Assembly (NCBI GenBank): GCA_002102555.1
Contig: MCFL01000047.1
Coordinates: forward strand, 1-64,000
DNA from: Catenaria anguillulae PL171
Lineage: Eukaryota > Blastocladiomycota > Blastocladiomycetes > Blastocladiales > Catenariaceae
Direction of reading: 5' to 3'
DNA: 64,000 nt
Part shown: piece after piece, positions 11,365 to 21,022 of the stretch
How the letters are laid out: each line of letters opens with the position of its first letter
Position numbering within the stretch: the stretch's first letter is position 1
The notes under the pieces: model-generated
What the model was told of the DNA's origin: nothing
The model's input: only the letters and a program-made list of their open reading frames with translations
Database searches by the model: none
Position numbers and translations under genes: made by a program

Positions 11365-11368
11365 TCAT
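11365..11368 (-). promoter_or_regulatory. ATGA overlap of ORF1 stop and ORF2 start
   Basis: On the minus strand the ORF1 stop TGA (11367-11365) shares two bases with an ATG (11368-11366). That ATG opens the frame running through EQDNFPSNIVVANV into the endonuclease. A 4-nt overlap of this kind is the usual arrangement for translation of ORF2 by termination-reinitiation. The sibling LINE at 1032-1043 has a short 8-nt gap in the same place. Confidence 0.6.
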
Positions 11369-11871
11369 TGTTGGCTTTGGCTGGTGGCGGCACCCCCTCC
11401 GGCCTGGTTGTCAGTTCTGGCCAGTGACGGTGCAGCACGGTTGTCATTGTCACAATACTGCTCACGATTGCTGGACCGTGTCCACAGTTTCCGGCGCGCA
11501 TCTGCACCTGGGACTGGGGCTCGGTCACGATCCGCAGACTTTGACCATGCGCGGTCCTCTTGTGCCTCTTCCCTGCTGGAGGTCCTGGCTCGCTTATTCC
11601 GTCCGCGGTCATCATCTGGCAGCCGCTCACTATCAGCCGAATGGGCTCGGGGGCCGGGTCGTGGTGGTCTGGGCGGCTCGAGATCAACGTCCATCCTCTC
11701 CTCATCCGATCCAGCCACAGTGGTGCGGTCATTGGCGTCGATCAGCTTTCGCATTTCTGCGAGCATCTCCCTGCACTTGGCCTCACCGTGACTGCTTTTG
11801 TCCAACGCAGCCGTCCAGGCTGCCAACATCATGCCAAACAACTTGCTGTTCCTTGCTTCCGCCTCCTCCAT
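11365..11871 (-). pseudogene. LINE ORF1, C-terminal part
   Basis: Continues ORF1 after the half-LINE insertion. It reads MEEAEARNSKLFGMMLAAWT, repeating the RRMEEAE seen at the other side of the insertion, then a helical segment, an acidic MDVDLEPPRPPRPGPR patch and a basic Arg/Ser-rich tail ending TSQSQQ. The same order (MEEAKAR, MDIDMELPG, Arg-rich tail) is seen in the intact ORF1 at 1041-2813. Its stop codon overlaps the ORF2 start in an ATGA (11365-11368). Confidence 0.75.
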
Positions 11872-13344
11872 TTTTTTTAAAAATACACTACTGCATGTAT
11901 TGTGGGCTACAACCAACTCAAAAGCTTCAAAGAGGAGGAAGCAAGAAGGAAGAGACCAGAACACAACCGCTACAAAATGAGCGTCACAAGCAAGCAAGAA
12001 GGGAGGGCAGGCAAGTGGCAGTAGGGGCCGCAAGCGACCATGGGGACGAGGCGGGAAAGGAAATTGAGGAGCAGGTGGGGAGGAGCAACAACAAACCAAC
12101 CAGGAAACAGCCTTTCAGATGTCTTCTGGGCTCAGCACACTCTTTTTTTTTGCCTTGTGGGCCCAACTCAGCTCTTGCGCAGCTGTCAAAGCGGCTGCAA
12201 AGTCTTTGGACTGCCAAAGCTCGTCCAACACTACTGCTAGGTCCGCCTCAACAATGGCAAGGTCGCGGTTGACCCGCATATACCGCTCTGACATCCTTGC
12301 CTTGTGGGCCTTCAACTCGGCCACCATCTCAGACTCGGCATCAAGCTCGGTGGTGAGGGTCTTGAGACTTGCCAAAAGCCCCTTGACCGTACTGGCAAGT
12401 GACTCTTGGCGAGTATCAAGCTCCTCGACTTGCTTGGCGACCTTGTCCTGCACCAGTTTGAGGGCCGCAAGCAGCTCATCTTGCCGGGCACAGAACTTGG
12501 CCAGCTGCTCCTTCATGTCGTTGACTTGACCTGCCAAATACGCAACCTCGGCATGCAAATCCCTCTCGACTGAGTCAACCTTGTTGAGGGCTTGCTTGGC
12601 AGCATCAGCATAGCTGACACCGCCAGCACTTGCCGGCGCTGGCGCGGGGAACGAGAAGGAGGGAGGCAGGGTCTTGACTGGAGGGCGTGTGGGGCATGCA
12701 TTCCTCAAGTGGTCCAGGGAACCACAAGAGAAACACAACTTGGCAGTACCAGGAAAGAAGCGCAAATCATGACCGTTAAGAGCGTACTCGCCAAGGCCAA
12801 CGGCGGCGTCGGCATCCTCCTTGGACTCGTACCGCCACAAGATGCGGGAGAACAAGCGAGCGCGGCATTGTCGACCAGCAGGGCATGGCCCTTGGCGAGC
12901 AAACCAGGGAGTTGGCGGATCGTGTTGTACGCACAGAGAATCTGCACGTTCTTGGCTTGGTCGGCACGCTGGTTGAACCACTCCTTGACATCAGTCATGG
13001 CGTGGATGTACTGGCCGCGGAAAAAGGTTGAGGGCTTGTTGATGGCCGAGGCCAAATCATCTTGGCTTTTGTATGAGACTTGTAAAAACTTGATTCCAGC
13101 GACAGTACGATGCCCGAGGAGCGCATCGACATTGTAGTATGGCTTGAGCCGGGCGACAGTGGCCTGCGGATCAACAGAGAAAGGGACGGGTCCCACCCAA
13201 CCAGTGATCGCTGACGCCTGGGCATCAACAATCATGAGGTCGGTCATGGCAAGCGAGCAGACGGCGCTTAGTTTAGGGCGTGGGCGAGGTGCTCAATGTA
13301 TTGCTTGGAGTTTTTTAGAAGAATTCCATTCATAGATTTGCTGC
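11872..13344 (-). mobile_element. Half-LINE: ORF1 plus 3' UTR, no ORF2
   Basis: A 1473-bp insertion inside ORF1 of the larger LINE, flanked by the repeated CTTCCGCCTCCTCCAT. Read on the minus strand it holds an ORF1-type gene (12115-13247), then a ~240-nt 3' UTR, then a terminal TGTATTTTT followed by A residues. No endonuclease or reverse transcriptase lies between the ORF1 stop and the poly-A. That layout resembles the mammalian half-L1 (HAL1) elements, which move with borrowed enzymes. Its tail is shared with the fragment at 2878-3282, so more than one copy exists. Confidence 0.7.
12115..13247 (-). pseudogene. ORF1-like protein of the half-LINE
   Basis: Reads MTDLMIVDAQASAITGWVGP then KFLQVSYKSQDDLASAINK, matching the middle domain of the LINE ORF1 proteins nearby. 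It therefore lacks the first ~170 residues of a full ORF1. Near 12860-12870 one base is lost or gained. The second part (12115-12860) carries a CCHC knuckle, CFSCGSLDHLRNAC, then a long heptad-rich coiled coil of ~170 residues (AEVAYLAGQVNDMKEQLAKF onwards) and ends SVLSPEDI. The likely role is binding element RNA and forming trimers or oligomers. The frameshift means this copy probably makes no full protein. Confidence 0.65.
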
Positions 13345-14716
13345 CTTCCGCCTCCTCCATGCGGCGGCTGCTGCCCTTCATGTCATTGACCGCACACTCG
13401 AGCCTTGCGATTGTCGCCTTCAATTCGGCATTGCTAGCCCTCAACTCAGCGTTTTCAGCGGTCAACTCCGCAACGCGCCTCGATTCGCCCTCACCTCGTC
13501 CCGTCTTGGCGTCTCGCGCTGCCCCTGCATCACCACCCGCCACCGCTAAGTACGATCGGCTGGCCACCATGCACCCATCACCTTGGCTCCCTGCTGCATG
13601 CTGCACGGCCTGCTCTTTCGCGGTGTCCTGACGGGCACACCATTCTTTCCACACACCACACTGGGCACGGACATGGTCAAGCCCAGCACACGAGAAGCAC
13701 AACCGTGTTGCCCAATCGTACACCTGAATCCGCGCACCATTCAAATGGTACCGTCCATTGTTTTGCAGAAGCGTGTCACGGGCTTCACAATTCCCAGCGC
13801 GCCACAGCACAAACAAGAAGTCCCGCGACCAGTTATTATCAACCGCAATCACCCGGCCGCCAACGCCGTCCACATCCAGCGTATTAAGCTGGTTGACAGC
13901 TTCCCGTCCTACCACCACGCGTACAGTCACATTGGTATCTTTATGATTTTTCTTGAAATCTTCCAACGTCTCATAGAGGGACGTGTACTGATTTCCAAAG
14001 AAGAGCGGCACAGCAGCCCTCGCCGCATCCCTGTCCGACACAGAACGAAACGACACCTGCACAAACTTCGAGCCAAGGACATCCACAGCTCTGTGCGTGC
14101 TCAGGATGCCCCACCTATCCATCAACAGCTTTGCAATCTCCTGCGGCTTCTTCGCGCGGGACACTGGCCCCGCCCAACCAACAATGCAGCCATCTTTACC
14201 ACCCACGTCCACCCAGGCATGCTTGGTCACTTTCACTTGGTCGATGCCCCGCACACTCATCGTCGACGGCGGTTCGCCGACGCACAAGAAGACGACCTTG
14301 AGCACATACTTGCCCAGCGCATTCTCGTCCCCAACCCACTTGCACTTCAGGTGGTGGTACTGGACCTGGTGGAAGTCCAGCGCCGCCGCTGCCGCCGCCT
14401 CGATGTTGATGTTGGTCCGCTTGTCTTTCGGGATCAAGAACGAGTATTCCTCGAGACGGCTGTCATCGATGCCAAAGTTCGGGCAAGGACCTTGCCCATT
14501 TGTGCGCAGCGCGGCGCAGCCAATCCGGGTACGGCCTCGTTTTGTGACCAGGGTGAACCCATCGTTGTCATTGTTGTTGTTGTTGCCTTGCGATCCGGCC
14601 GTTGTCTTTGGATCGCCAATCAGTGTGCCATCATTGTTTATGTCCCTGGCTCCATTGCCAGGGATTGGCGGATCAGCCATGCCACCACCAGCAGGCGGCA
14701 CAGCTCCAGTGGACAT
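13345..14716 (-). pseudogene. LINE ORF1, N-terminal part (split by half-LINE)
   Basis: First ~455 residues of ORF1 of the LINE at 3283-14728. It begins MSTGAVPPAGGG, has an Asn-rich stretch and the GFTLVTKRGRTR motif. A ~200-residue middle domain follows (GWAGPVSRAKKP, KFVQVSFRSVSDRDAARAA) that resembles an RRM-type fold. The knuckle is CFSCAGLDHVRAQC (CX2CX4HX4C), and an alternating Leu/Glu/Asn coiled coil (AELTAENAELRASNAELK) comes after it. The frame reaches GSSRRMEEAE and then enters the inserted half-LINE. The rest of ORF1 continues at 11871. The 16-bp sequence at 13345-13360 is repeated at 11856-11871. Confidence 0.8.
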
Positions 14717-15214
14717 GTCAGGCTAAGAACGGTTGTTTGGTGCTTGTAGACGAAATTGCGCAGGGTGACGAGTTTGCATTAAGTGCAATACATTGCCATT
14801 CTGACCACCCATTACATGCTAGCGAGCCGGCTATTTTCGAGTACCCGCCAACGTCAAATCGTGGCCCATTCACGCGGGCGACACGGAAGGTGCTTGATTG
14901 TTGGACTGATGGCTCACTTCAGCCTGCCACCAGCGCCTCAGAAACGCTCATGGGATTTGGCTCACACTGCCCCGCACTTGGCATTGAGCTTTTTGGCCGC
15001 CTCCCTGCGGCACCAGCCAGCTCGACTCGTGCCAAGCTTTACACTGTCTGCGCGCTCGCTGCGTACCTGCCTCCAAGTTCTCGCGCCCGTGTCCACTCTG
15101 ACTAGGCAGTGGCGTGTCTCCTTGTCACCACCACACTCTCTGAACCCACCACAATCACCGCCGAAATGCGGGCTGTCGTGGCCCAGTGGTTAAGGCGCGG
15201 GGTGTCCACTGTGG

Positions 15215-15545
15215 AGGTTGTGGGTTCGAACCCCACAGGCGGCAATTCTGGTATAGTGTTTCTATAGTCCTTGCCACTCGCTTGTGTGTGGATTTGGTTT
15301 GGTTGCCAAGCACAAGTTAAATTTCAGTTGTTTCGGGTCCAAGCCGCCAGGGTGGATCCCGCCCACTCAACTCAACAATCTGAGCCCCCTCTCGGCAAGC
15401 ATCCTTGGTTCCACCCATGTTCCTGGCTATGTCAAAGCACAAGACGATCAAGTACATCCCCCAAGCCCCAAGTTTGTGTTGTGTGTTCTTGAAAGTCACT
15501 ATCATATGTGTAATTGTCCTGAGGTAAAATTTAAAAAAAAAAAAA
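15215..15545 (+). mobile_element. SINE with tail C, 5'-truncated head
   Basis: Starts about where the LINE frame ends (TVE). It retains only the B-box part of the head (TTGTGGGTTCGAACCCCAC), then a unique body, then tail C: GCTATGTCAAAGCACAAGAC, a CATATGTGTAATTGTCCTGA block and TAAAATTT followed by A residues. The same tail is found at 29257-29383 on a SINE with a complete head. The left boundary is uncertain because an A-box-like GGCCCAGTGGTT at 15180-15191 lies in sequence that reads as LINE protein. Confidence 0.65.
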
Positions 15546-15753
15546 CAACCCAAGGACTTGATGCACTTGATGGGTGCTTGTTAACTTGATGCTTGGCTTG
15601 GCTAAAGCAACCACACACATTGGTGGACCAGGGCCTCGACTCCCAAATGGAGGTGGACAAGATAGATGGAGGGCCAAGCGACTTGAGTGGGGTTCGAACC
15701 CACAACCTTTGTCTTGCAAGACGGGAGTGTTACCACTGTGCCAAAACCACTGG
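15546..15753 (-). mobile_element. SINE, head 1 + truncated tail B, abutting the previous SINE
   Basis: Minus-strand SINE. The head (CCAGTGGTTTTGGCACAGTG; B box GGTTCGAACCCC) starts at 15753, and the body matches the full copy at 18594-18893 up to AGTCCTTGGG. The remaining ~100 bp of tail B are absent, and the sequence passes straight into the A run of the plus-strand SINE. The two therefore lie tail to tail inside one LINE RNase H gene. Confidence 0.75.
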
Positions 15754-15988
15754 CACCATAGTCAAGGTCAAAGGCCACTCAGGGGACCACAACAATGACA
15801 AGGCTGATCAGCTTGCGTCACAGGGGGCATCTGCGCCTTGGGCCTGCAGGTTTTGCAAGGAGTTTCTTGCAGAGATTGACTTTGGCGCACTGTTGCAGCT
15901 TGGGCACTTGCCAGTGTACAGTAGCCTTGGCAAGGCGCTCCAGGCCTCATCTCAGGCAGAAGCAAGGGTACAGCTCGCAAGCCATGTG

Positions 15989-18540
15989 TTTTTTTTTTTT
16001 TTTTTGAATCGCTACCACATGTATTGAAGCTGAAAACCAACACAGAAGTCTTGAAAGAAGGTACAAGAGCAGGAAGGTCACAGTTCCAAGACACTCAATG
16101 AATGACAAAAGCAAGCAGAGAAAATGGCAAGCAATTGGTGGTAGGGGCATTTGGCCACGGGGTCAAAGGAGAGGGTAAGAAGGAGGGAAAAGAGAATGTA
16201 AACGGAAGAGGAGTAACAAAACCCAAAGTCAACACTCAACCATATCGCAGTTGCACAACATAAACAATTTGCAAAAATAAACCAAGAAAGTTCAAGCACA
16301 AACGAGGGGAAACTGTGTCAAATGAAAAGCAAACCACAAAGGACTAGAGAAGATTACGCCACGAGCGCAGAGACAGCAGTAGGGGAGAGCGAGGGGACAA
16401 AGACAGAATGAGTACCTGACTGTACCCCAACACGGGTAGCAAAGCGTTGCTGTGAATGATCGAATCCGAACTGGGGGGTCGAGAGCCCTGGGAGGGTGCC
16501 GTGGAACCGCCATTCGCTAAAGGAAACAGGCACAGGCGAGGTGGCCAAGGAGCCAACAAGTGGCGAGCGACCAGCGCGACATTCGTAGGTGTAGTGTGCG
16601 GCAACGAGCGCAGAGTCCATGGGCGACTGCTGGGGTCTCGAGACGCGCTCCTCTTGGCAGTGGGCGCATGGACAGGGTTGTCGAGCCGGTAACTCTTCTG
16701 GTGCGCGTCGCGCAATCGGTCCAACTAGCTTGCAGCGCTCCTTCCACAACACAGTCTGGACGGTCGTGGAGGCGATCGCAACAACTTGTGCCAGGATGGA
16801 TGCAAGATCGGGGAACTGTTGCCGCAGATGCACATCAACCACACATGCCGCCGTTGCTCGGATCTTGGCCGTACTCATGAGCCGCTCGACAAGGGTCTTT
16901 GCCAGTCCACAGTGCGCTGACATCTTTCGGCGCCGTAGCAGCTCCACCACTTGGTCGTGCACATCCACCGGCACGTCCAGAGAGTGTTGGCAAGCGCCGG
17001 GCATCTGTACCAGTGCTGCTGGTCGTCAAAGGCGCCACATAGTTCGCAATTCGGGGATGGCACCTGGGTCGGCCAATACTTGTGGAGCTGAGCGCGAGTT
17101 GGCAGGCGGCCTGTCAAAACCTTGACGCGGAACGTGACTGATGAGTCGTCAGCAAATGACGCAAACATGGATGATGCCTTGCGACCATTGCGAATGGCTC
17201 CGTTGAACACCATCAAATCCGGCTGGCCGACCAGTTTGAGCATGTACGAGTACAACTCGATACGGGATTGCACCTGCACTTGATTCCAAATTGCGCGACC
17301 CACCTGTGCGTACACCAACTCATGGCCAATCTGCACTAGCGCACCAAAGTCGATCTTGCCGCACCCATGATGTGGTTGAGTGTTAACTTTTGGATTTTGT
17401 TACTCCTTTTCTGTTTACCTCCTCTTTTCCCTCTCCTCCTCACCCTCCTTTTTCACCCCATGGCCAAGTGCCCCTACCACCAACTGCTTGCCATTTTTCT
17501 CTGCTAGCTTTTGTCGTTTATTGAGTGTTTTGGATCTGTGACCTTCCGGCTCTTGTACCTTATTTCAGGGCTATTGTGTTGGTTTTTCAGCTTCAATACA
17601 TGTGGTAGTGTTTAAAAAAAAAAACCAAAGTCGATCTTGCCCAGAAACTGTGGTGACAGGGCGCACACCTCGCGGCAATTTGCACCACAGCGAGCCAGCT
17701 CGTCCGCCTTCTCATTCTCCGCGTTCCCATCATGGCCCTTGACCTTGACGAGCTCTAGCACAATACCCCTTTCTTTAACTAGTGCGCGAAGGACGAGTAG
17801 CAAATCGTGCAGTGGCGACGGGTGACGTGGCGCAACCGCTTCTGTATCGGACAAGCCCAGAAACATTGGGATGATCTGCACAGCAACCGCTGAGTCGGAA
17901 AAGACACGCGCACGCGACCCAACGGGAAGTTTGTCAACAATCGCAAGAACAGCAGCAACCTCGGGGCGTGATGAGCTGGTCGGAGCAGGCGGCAGTCGGC
18001 CGAAGATTTCCAGGTTGAGCTGGGGGCAGTGAGCACCGAGTCCCATAACGGCATCAGCCGTATTTGTAGCGGGTTGCAGCGAGCCGTCGGTCCAACAGTC
18101 AAGGATTGTGCCATGGTGCGTTGTGAGCGGTTGCGTGACATTGGCGAGAGGTGGAGCTGAGTAGGCTGAGATTGAATGGTGGCCGTCATCATCACCGTCG
18201 CTATCGTCACTGTCAACATCCATATCATCCTGGACATACCCAGGGAAGAAGCTGGACATGTATGGGCAATGCTCAGGCAGTTCGTGGTTAGGCGCTAGGA
18301 CGACATACGCGTCTACACCGTCCCGACGCGTCGTGAGAGACTTGGCTGAGATGGGATATGTGCAAGCAAGTGGAACGGTGACAAGGCAGTCAGGCACGTC
18401 ACGAGTTGTCGGTGCCAGTCGGCAGTTACCTGTGTAGCCGCAGTCGAGGCACAAATGGAGTAGAGCGTGGTCGGGGGGCACAACACCCTCGTCAAGCATC
18501 AGGCAAGTGCATTCCACAAGATGGCGCAGCGTGACAAGAG
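15989..18540 (-). mobile_element. 5'-truncated LINE inserted in LINE
   Basis: Minus-strand LINE with poly-A at 15989-16005 and direct repeats CGCAAGCCATGTG at 15976-15988 and 18541-18553. Reading from 18540: LVTLRHLVECTCLMLDEG, then RNase H (LDCWTDGSLQPATN, SSRPEVAAVLAIV, FSDSAVAVQ, VKGHDGNAENEKADELA), a tail insertion at 17361-17623, then RIELYSYMLKLV, the zinc-binding CELCGAFDDQQHWYRC, and the C-terminal region to about 16354. The remaining ~350 nt are 3' UTR. The copy began in ORF2, as expected from incomplete reverse transcription. Confidence 0.88.
17361..17623 (+). mobile_element. LINE 3'-UTR-only insertion
   Basis: A 263-bp plus-strand piece, essentially the 3' UTR seen at 9747-10000 (GGTTGAGTGTTAACTTTTGG through AATACATGTGGTAGTGTTT plus A run). 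It is flanked by the 18-bp repeat ACCAAAGTCGATCTTGCC at 17343-17360 and 17624-17641. It splits RNase H from the C-terminal region of the surrounding LINE. It is too short to code for anything. Confidence 0.9.
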
Positions 18541-18593
18541 CGCAAGCCATGTGTACAAGCTCGTCCCGGAACCCGACATACTCGTATTTGCAG

Positions 18594-18893
18594 CCAGTGG
18601 TTTTGGCACAGTGGTAACACTCCCGTCTTGCAAGACAAAGGTTGTGGGTTCGAACCCCACTCAAGTCGCTTGGCCCTCCATCTATCTTGTCCACCTCCAT
18701 TTGGGAGTCGAGGCCCTGGTCCACCAATGTGTGTGGTTGCTTTAGCCAAGCCAAGCATCAAGTTAACAAGCACCCATCAAGTGCATCAAGTCCTTGGGAG
18801 TTGTGTGTAGGTGGTGTGTGTGAGTCTATGTTACTTGTGTTAATATTTGTGTCTCCGCTAAATGCAAAGATGGTTGTATTTAAAAAAAAAAAA
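18594..18893 (+). mobile_element. SINE, head 1 + full tail B
   Basis: A 300-bp plus-strand SINE: head CCAGTGGTTTTGGCACAGTG, B box GGTTCGAACCCC, body with TCCACCTCCATTTGGGAGTC, tail B with GTGTTAATATTTGTGTC and GATGGTTGTATTTAAAA. This is the reference copy for tail B. No target duplication was seen, and the LINE frame on its left does not resume on its right, so it marks a breakpoint. Confidence 0.8.
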
Positions 18894-20620
18894 TTGATGG
18901 CCAGCTTGGCAGCTGCCCTGACCACAAGAAAAGACCCACAATGGAAAGTCTGCTGATCCATACTTGAAAGAAGCGTTTGCATCATATCGAGTTGCAATGA
19001 AGGCCACCTCTGATTGCTGCAGCTGGCAAACGTCAAGGTGAACCATGCTGCCAGCTGGAGTTGTCCAGTAGATCTTCTTGACTGGGGGATCTTTGCAAAG
19101 GACCTCCATGATAAAGCAGCACATTGCTTGGCCTGGTTTGAGGTGGCAAGAATGGTATAGGCATGTACAGCGCTCGCCACATGGCCTCATCACCTGGAAT
19201 GAGGATGTTGAGCATGTTACCATCAAAGACTTCTTCAATGATGGTGGTGTCGCCATTGATGACTTGCAAAAGGAGCAGCCGGAGTTCCATCCTTTCTGTC
19301 AAATTGAACCGGTTGGATTCGAATTGACCCAAATCTTGTTGATCAAGTCCCAAATTTGGCGCAATGACTCTGGATTGCTGAGTTGAACGTCCCATTTGCA
19401 AAAGACACTTGCAAAGCTGGCAAGTGTTACAGTTTGGCAGAGTGCAATGGGATCGCTCATGAACAGCGCTTGACAGAGAGTCTGGATTTCCGCTGGCTAT
19501 CCTCATCTCTGAGCATTCTACGACCTTGTTGAGATATGTGCTTGAGGTAGCTCTGGCGCAATGAATGATCAGTGAATGGGTTTCGAATAAGAAAAGCTTG
19601 ATGAAGGCGCAAATTGCTTGAAGCGGAGTCAAGATCTTGTCACTGAGAGAACGGAACACTCTGCCAGTGGCGGAGAAGAAATAGAAGCAAGACATCGCTG
19701 CAGCTACGACCTCCTGAAAGTGGGGAATGCTGGTGGTGTTGCTGAGGACGCAGTTATAGGAAGGAGAGGGCAAGAACCACGTGGATAGAGCTGGATGTGT
19801 CAGGATGAGTTCATGGCAGGCACAAAGAGCTTTCGTGTGATGTTTCGAGGTTCAAGGTATCATTTTCTATTGTCGTCCAGCAAAAATTTGTTTGTCCCAC
19901 ATTCGTCCGCTTGCTGTCCATAGACGTTGAGGCCCGCATGTGGCTTACGTCTGGCACCCCATGCCAATCGTCTGGTGCCGATCGCACGTCCCAGCACCTC
20001 ACCTTTCAATTTATAAGGGCTGGTTCGCCGTTCAGCTCACGCCCTTGAGGGTCTGTCCCGAAAAGGTCCGCTGCTATGCTTTGTATCCGCAAAGCGAACT
20101 CATGTGAGAGATGAAGGCACAGCCGCCGTGGTGGCAATGTTGGCCAAGTGGGAATATCCCAGCTTTTTGACAGTTGAGTGCAAGGGCCATGTTTGGGCAG
20201 TACTGAGAACATGTGTACGTTTTTGACACAGTCTCGCGGGAAGCAATCAATGTAGAATCAATGAATTGGTGTGTATGGCAACAATCGTATATAGGTTTGA
20301 CACAGACATGATGGTGGAGGAACATGATACTACGAAACGAGATGTTTCTGGATCGACGCACTGGTGGGAACATCATGATCACCATCGTTCAATGGCGCGG
20401 GGCGCTTTGGGCAACCGCGGCACAATGGGTCAAGGATGAAATGGTTGGCGTGAACGTAGAACTGCCCGTCGACCAGCAGCAACGGCCCACAAGCCAAAAA
20501 GGAGGCACCACAAGGGCACCTGATCTTGTCGGACCTGGAGAGCACAAAAATGACAAGAAAACATGATGGTGAGCAAACGATGTTTGACTGCTGAAGAATG
20601 AAAAACCGAGACCATACAGG
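18894..20620 (-). other. Unrecognised minus-strand coding remnant, Cys-rich
   Basis: Overlapping open stretches on the minus strand suggest one decayed or intron-split gene read from about 20615 to 18894. The upstream part has a Cys cluster (KIRCPCGASFLACG, ..DPLCRGCPKRP at 20545-20330) and Cys/His-rich SQYCPNM and GQHCHHGGCAF (20385-20074). The downstream part (19773-19033) is 246 residues, with LPNCNTCQLCKCLLQMG and long non-polar helices, and overlaps another frame reading AGSMVHLDVCQLQQSEVAFI (about 19070-18990). I recognise no family. Cys clusters like these accompany some fungal transposases (KDZ type), but I see no catalytic motif, so that is only a possibility. Confidence 0.3.
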
Positions 20621-20639
20621 CGTGAATCGACTACAATTT

Positions 20640-21020
20640 CAATGATGTTGGGCTGGGCCCAGGGTGTCTTGTGTGCTTTGGGAACAATCCGACAAGAGAA
20701 TTGATCAAGTTCTTGCGAGTAAACAAAACAAGGATAGTGCAGTTAGAGATGATGCTATAAAGAATGGAAAGTTTGAGAATGGAGTTTTCAACGCACGATC
20801 ATTGAATCGGCATTCACGTCCGACTCAACTGCCTGCGCGTCCCACATGTGTTTTAGCACCGCAGGCTCCTCAGGATCGACCCACACGACGCGCACACCAA
20901 GCTGGTCCTCCGCCGACTTCAGCTCGTTGAGCCGTTCGCAGTCGAGTGCCGCATTGCGGTACACCCAATTGTTGGCACGAATTTTGTTGACGGCAGCTTC
21001 GAGCTCAGCAGGGGCGCCAG
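20640..21020. other. No feature seen
   Basis: About 380 bases between the Cys-rich remnant and the unknown three-exon gene. Short open frames exist but none shows a motif, repeat or element end. Confidence 0.5.
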
Positions 21021-21022
21021 TT

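Larger units (their letters stand above)
10011..11368 (-). pseudogene. LINE ORF2, AP endonuclease region
   Basis: ORF2 starts at 11368, is broken by a SINE (10851-11201) after EQDNFP, and resumes SNIVVANVCGSQAHNRLVNT. Endonuclease motifs in order: VITTETKISDK (metal-binding Glu), VGVYAPPQE, IAGNLNERDDA and HTAGGRLDRVYLSPT (Asp of the DxxxS block; the final SDH is not clear). After ARGFDHT an in-frame TGA (10184-10186) appears where the sibling LINE has an Arg codon (DHARLVL), so a CGA to TGA change is likely. The same frame continues LVLHTMLALHTDRELARERH as far as the insertion at 10000. The enzyme would nick DNA to prime reverse transcription; this copy is dead. Confidence 0.75.
3283..14728 (-). 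mobile_element. Tad1-like LINE, near full length, with five nested insertions
   Basis: One LINE on the minus strand, from ORF1 (ATG at 14716) to a poly-A at about 3283-3295. Removing five later insertions leaves about 7.6 kb in the expected order: ORF1, endonuclease, reverse transcriptase, RNase H, C-terminal zinc-binding region. The insertions are the half-LINE 11872-13344, SINE 10851-11201, plus-strand LINE tail 8663-10000 (which carries SINE 9107-9472), SINE 7355-7708 and SINE 6212-6561. Each is bounded by direct repeats of 10-19 bp. An RNase H domain after the reverse transcriptase, together with a CCHC ORF1, is typical of the fungal Tad1 clade. ORF2 has stops and frameshifts, so the element is inactive. 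The 3' UTR is only ~15 nt, unlike the ~350 nt of sibling copies. Confidence 0.85.
14740..18593 (+). mobile_element. Plus-strand LINE RNase H fragment, interrupted twice
   Basis: A third LINE copy, read rightwards. Segment 14740-15214 gives CWTDGSLQPATSASETLMGF, SSTRAKLYTVCAL, VHSD then a TAG, then AEMRAVVAQWLRRGVSTVE. After two SINEs it resumes at 15754 with IVKVKGHSGDHNNDKADQLA, EIDFGALLQLGH and AEARVQLASHV. After the inserted minus-strand LINE it continues at 18541-18593 with YKLVPEPDILVFAA. These are RNase H and following blocks in correct order. The flanks are missing, so this is an old internal fragment. Confidence 0.75.

Noticed and set aside
3281-14740. Target-site duplication of the main LINE
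   Set aside because: The flank before the poly-A (ATCAAGTACAC) does not recur near 14725; the 5' end may be truncated or the site rearranged.
15180-15214. A-box-like GGCCCAGTGGTT as part of a second SINE head
   Set aside because: The stretch reads as LINE protein (RAVVAQWLRRGVSTVE) that continues correctly after the SINEs, so the resemblance is probably chance.
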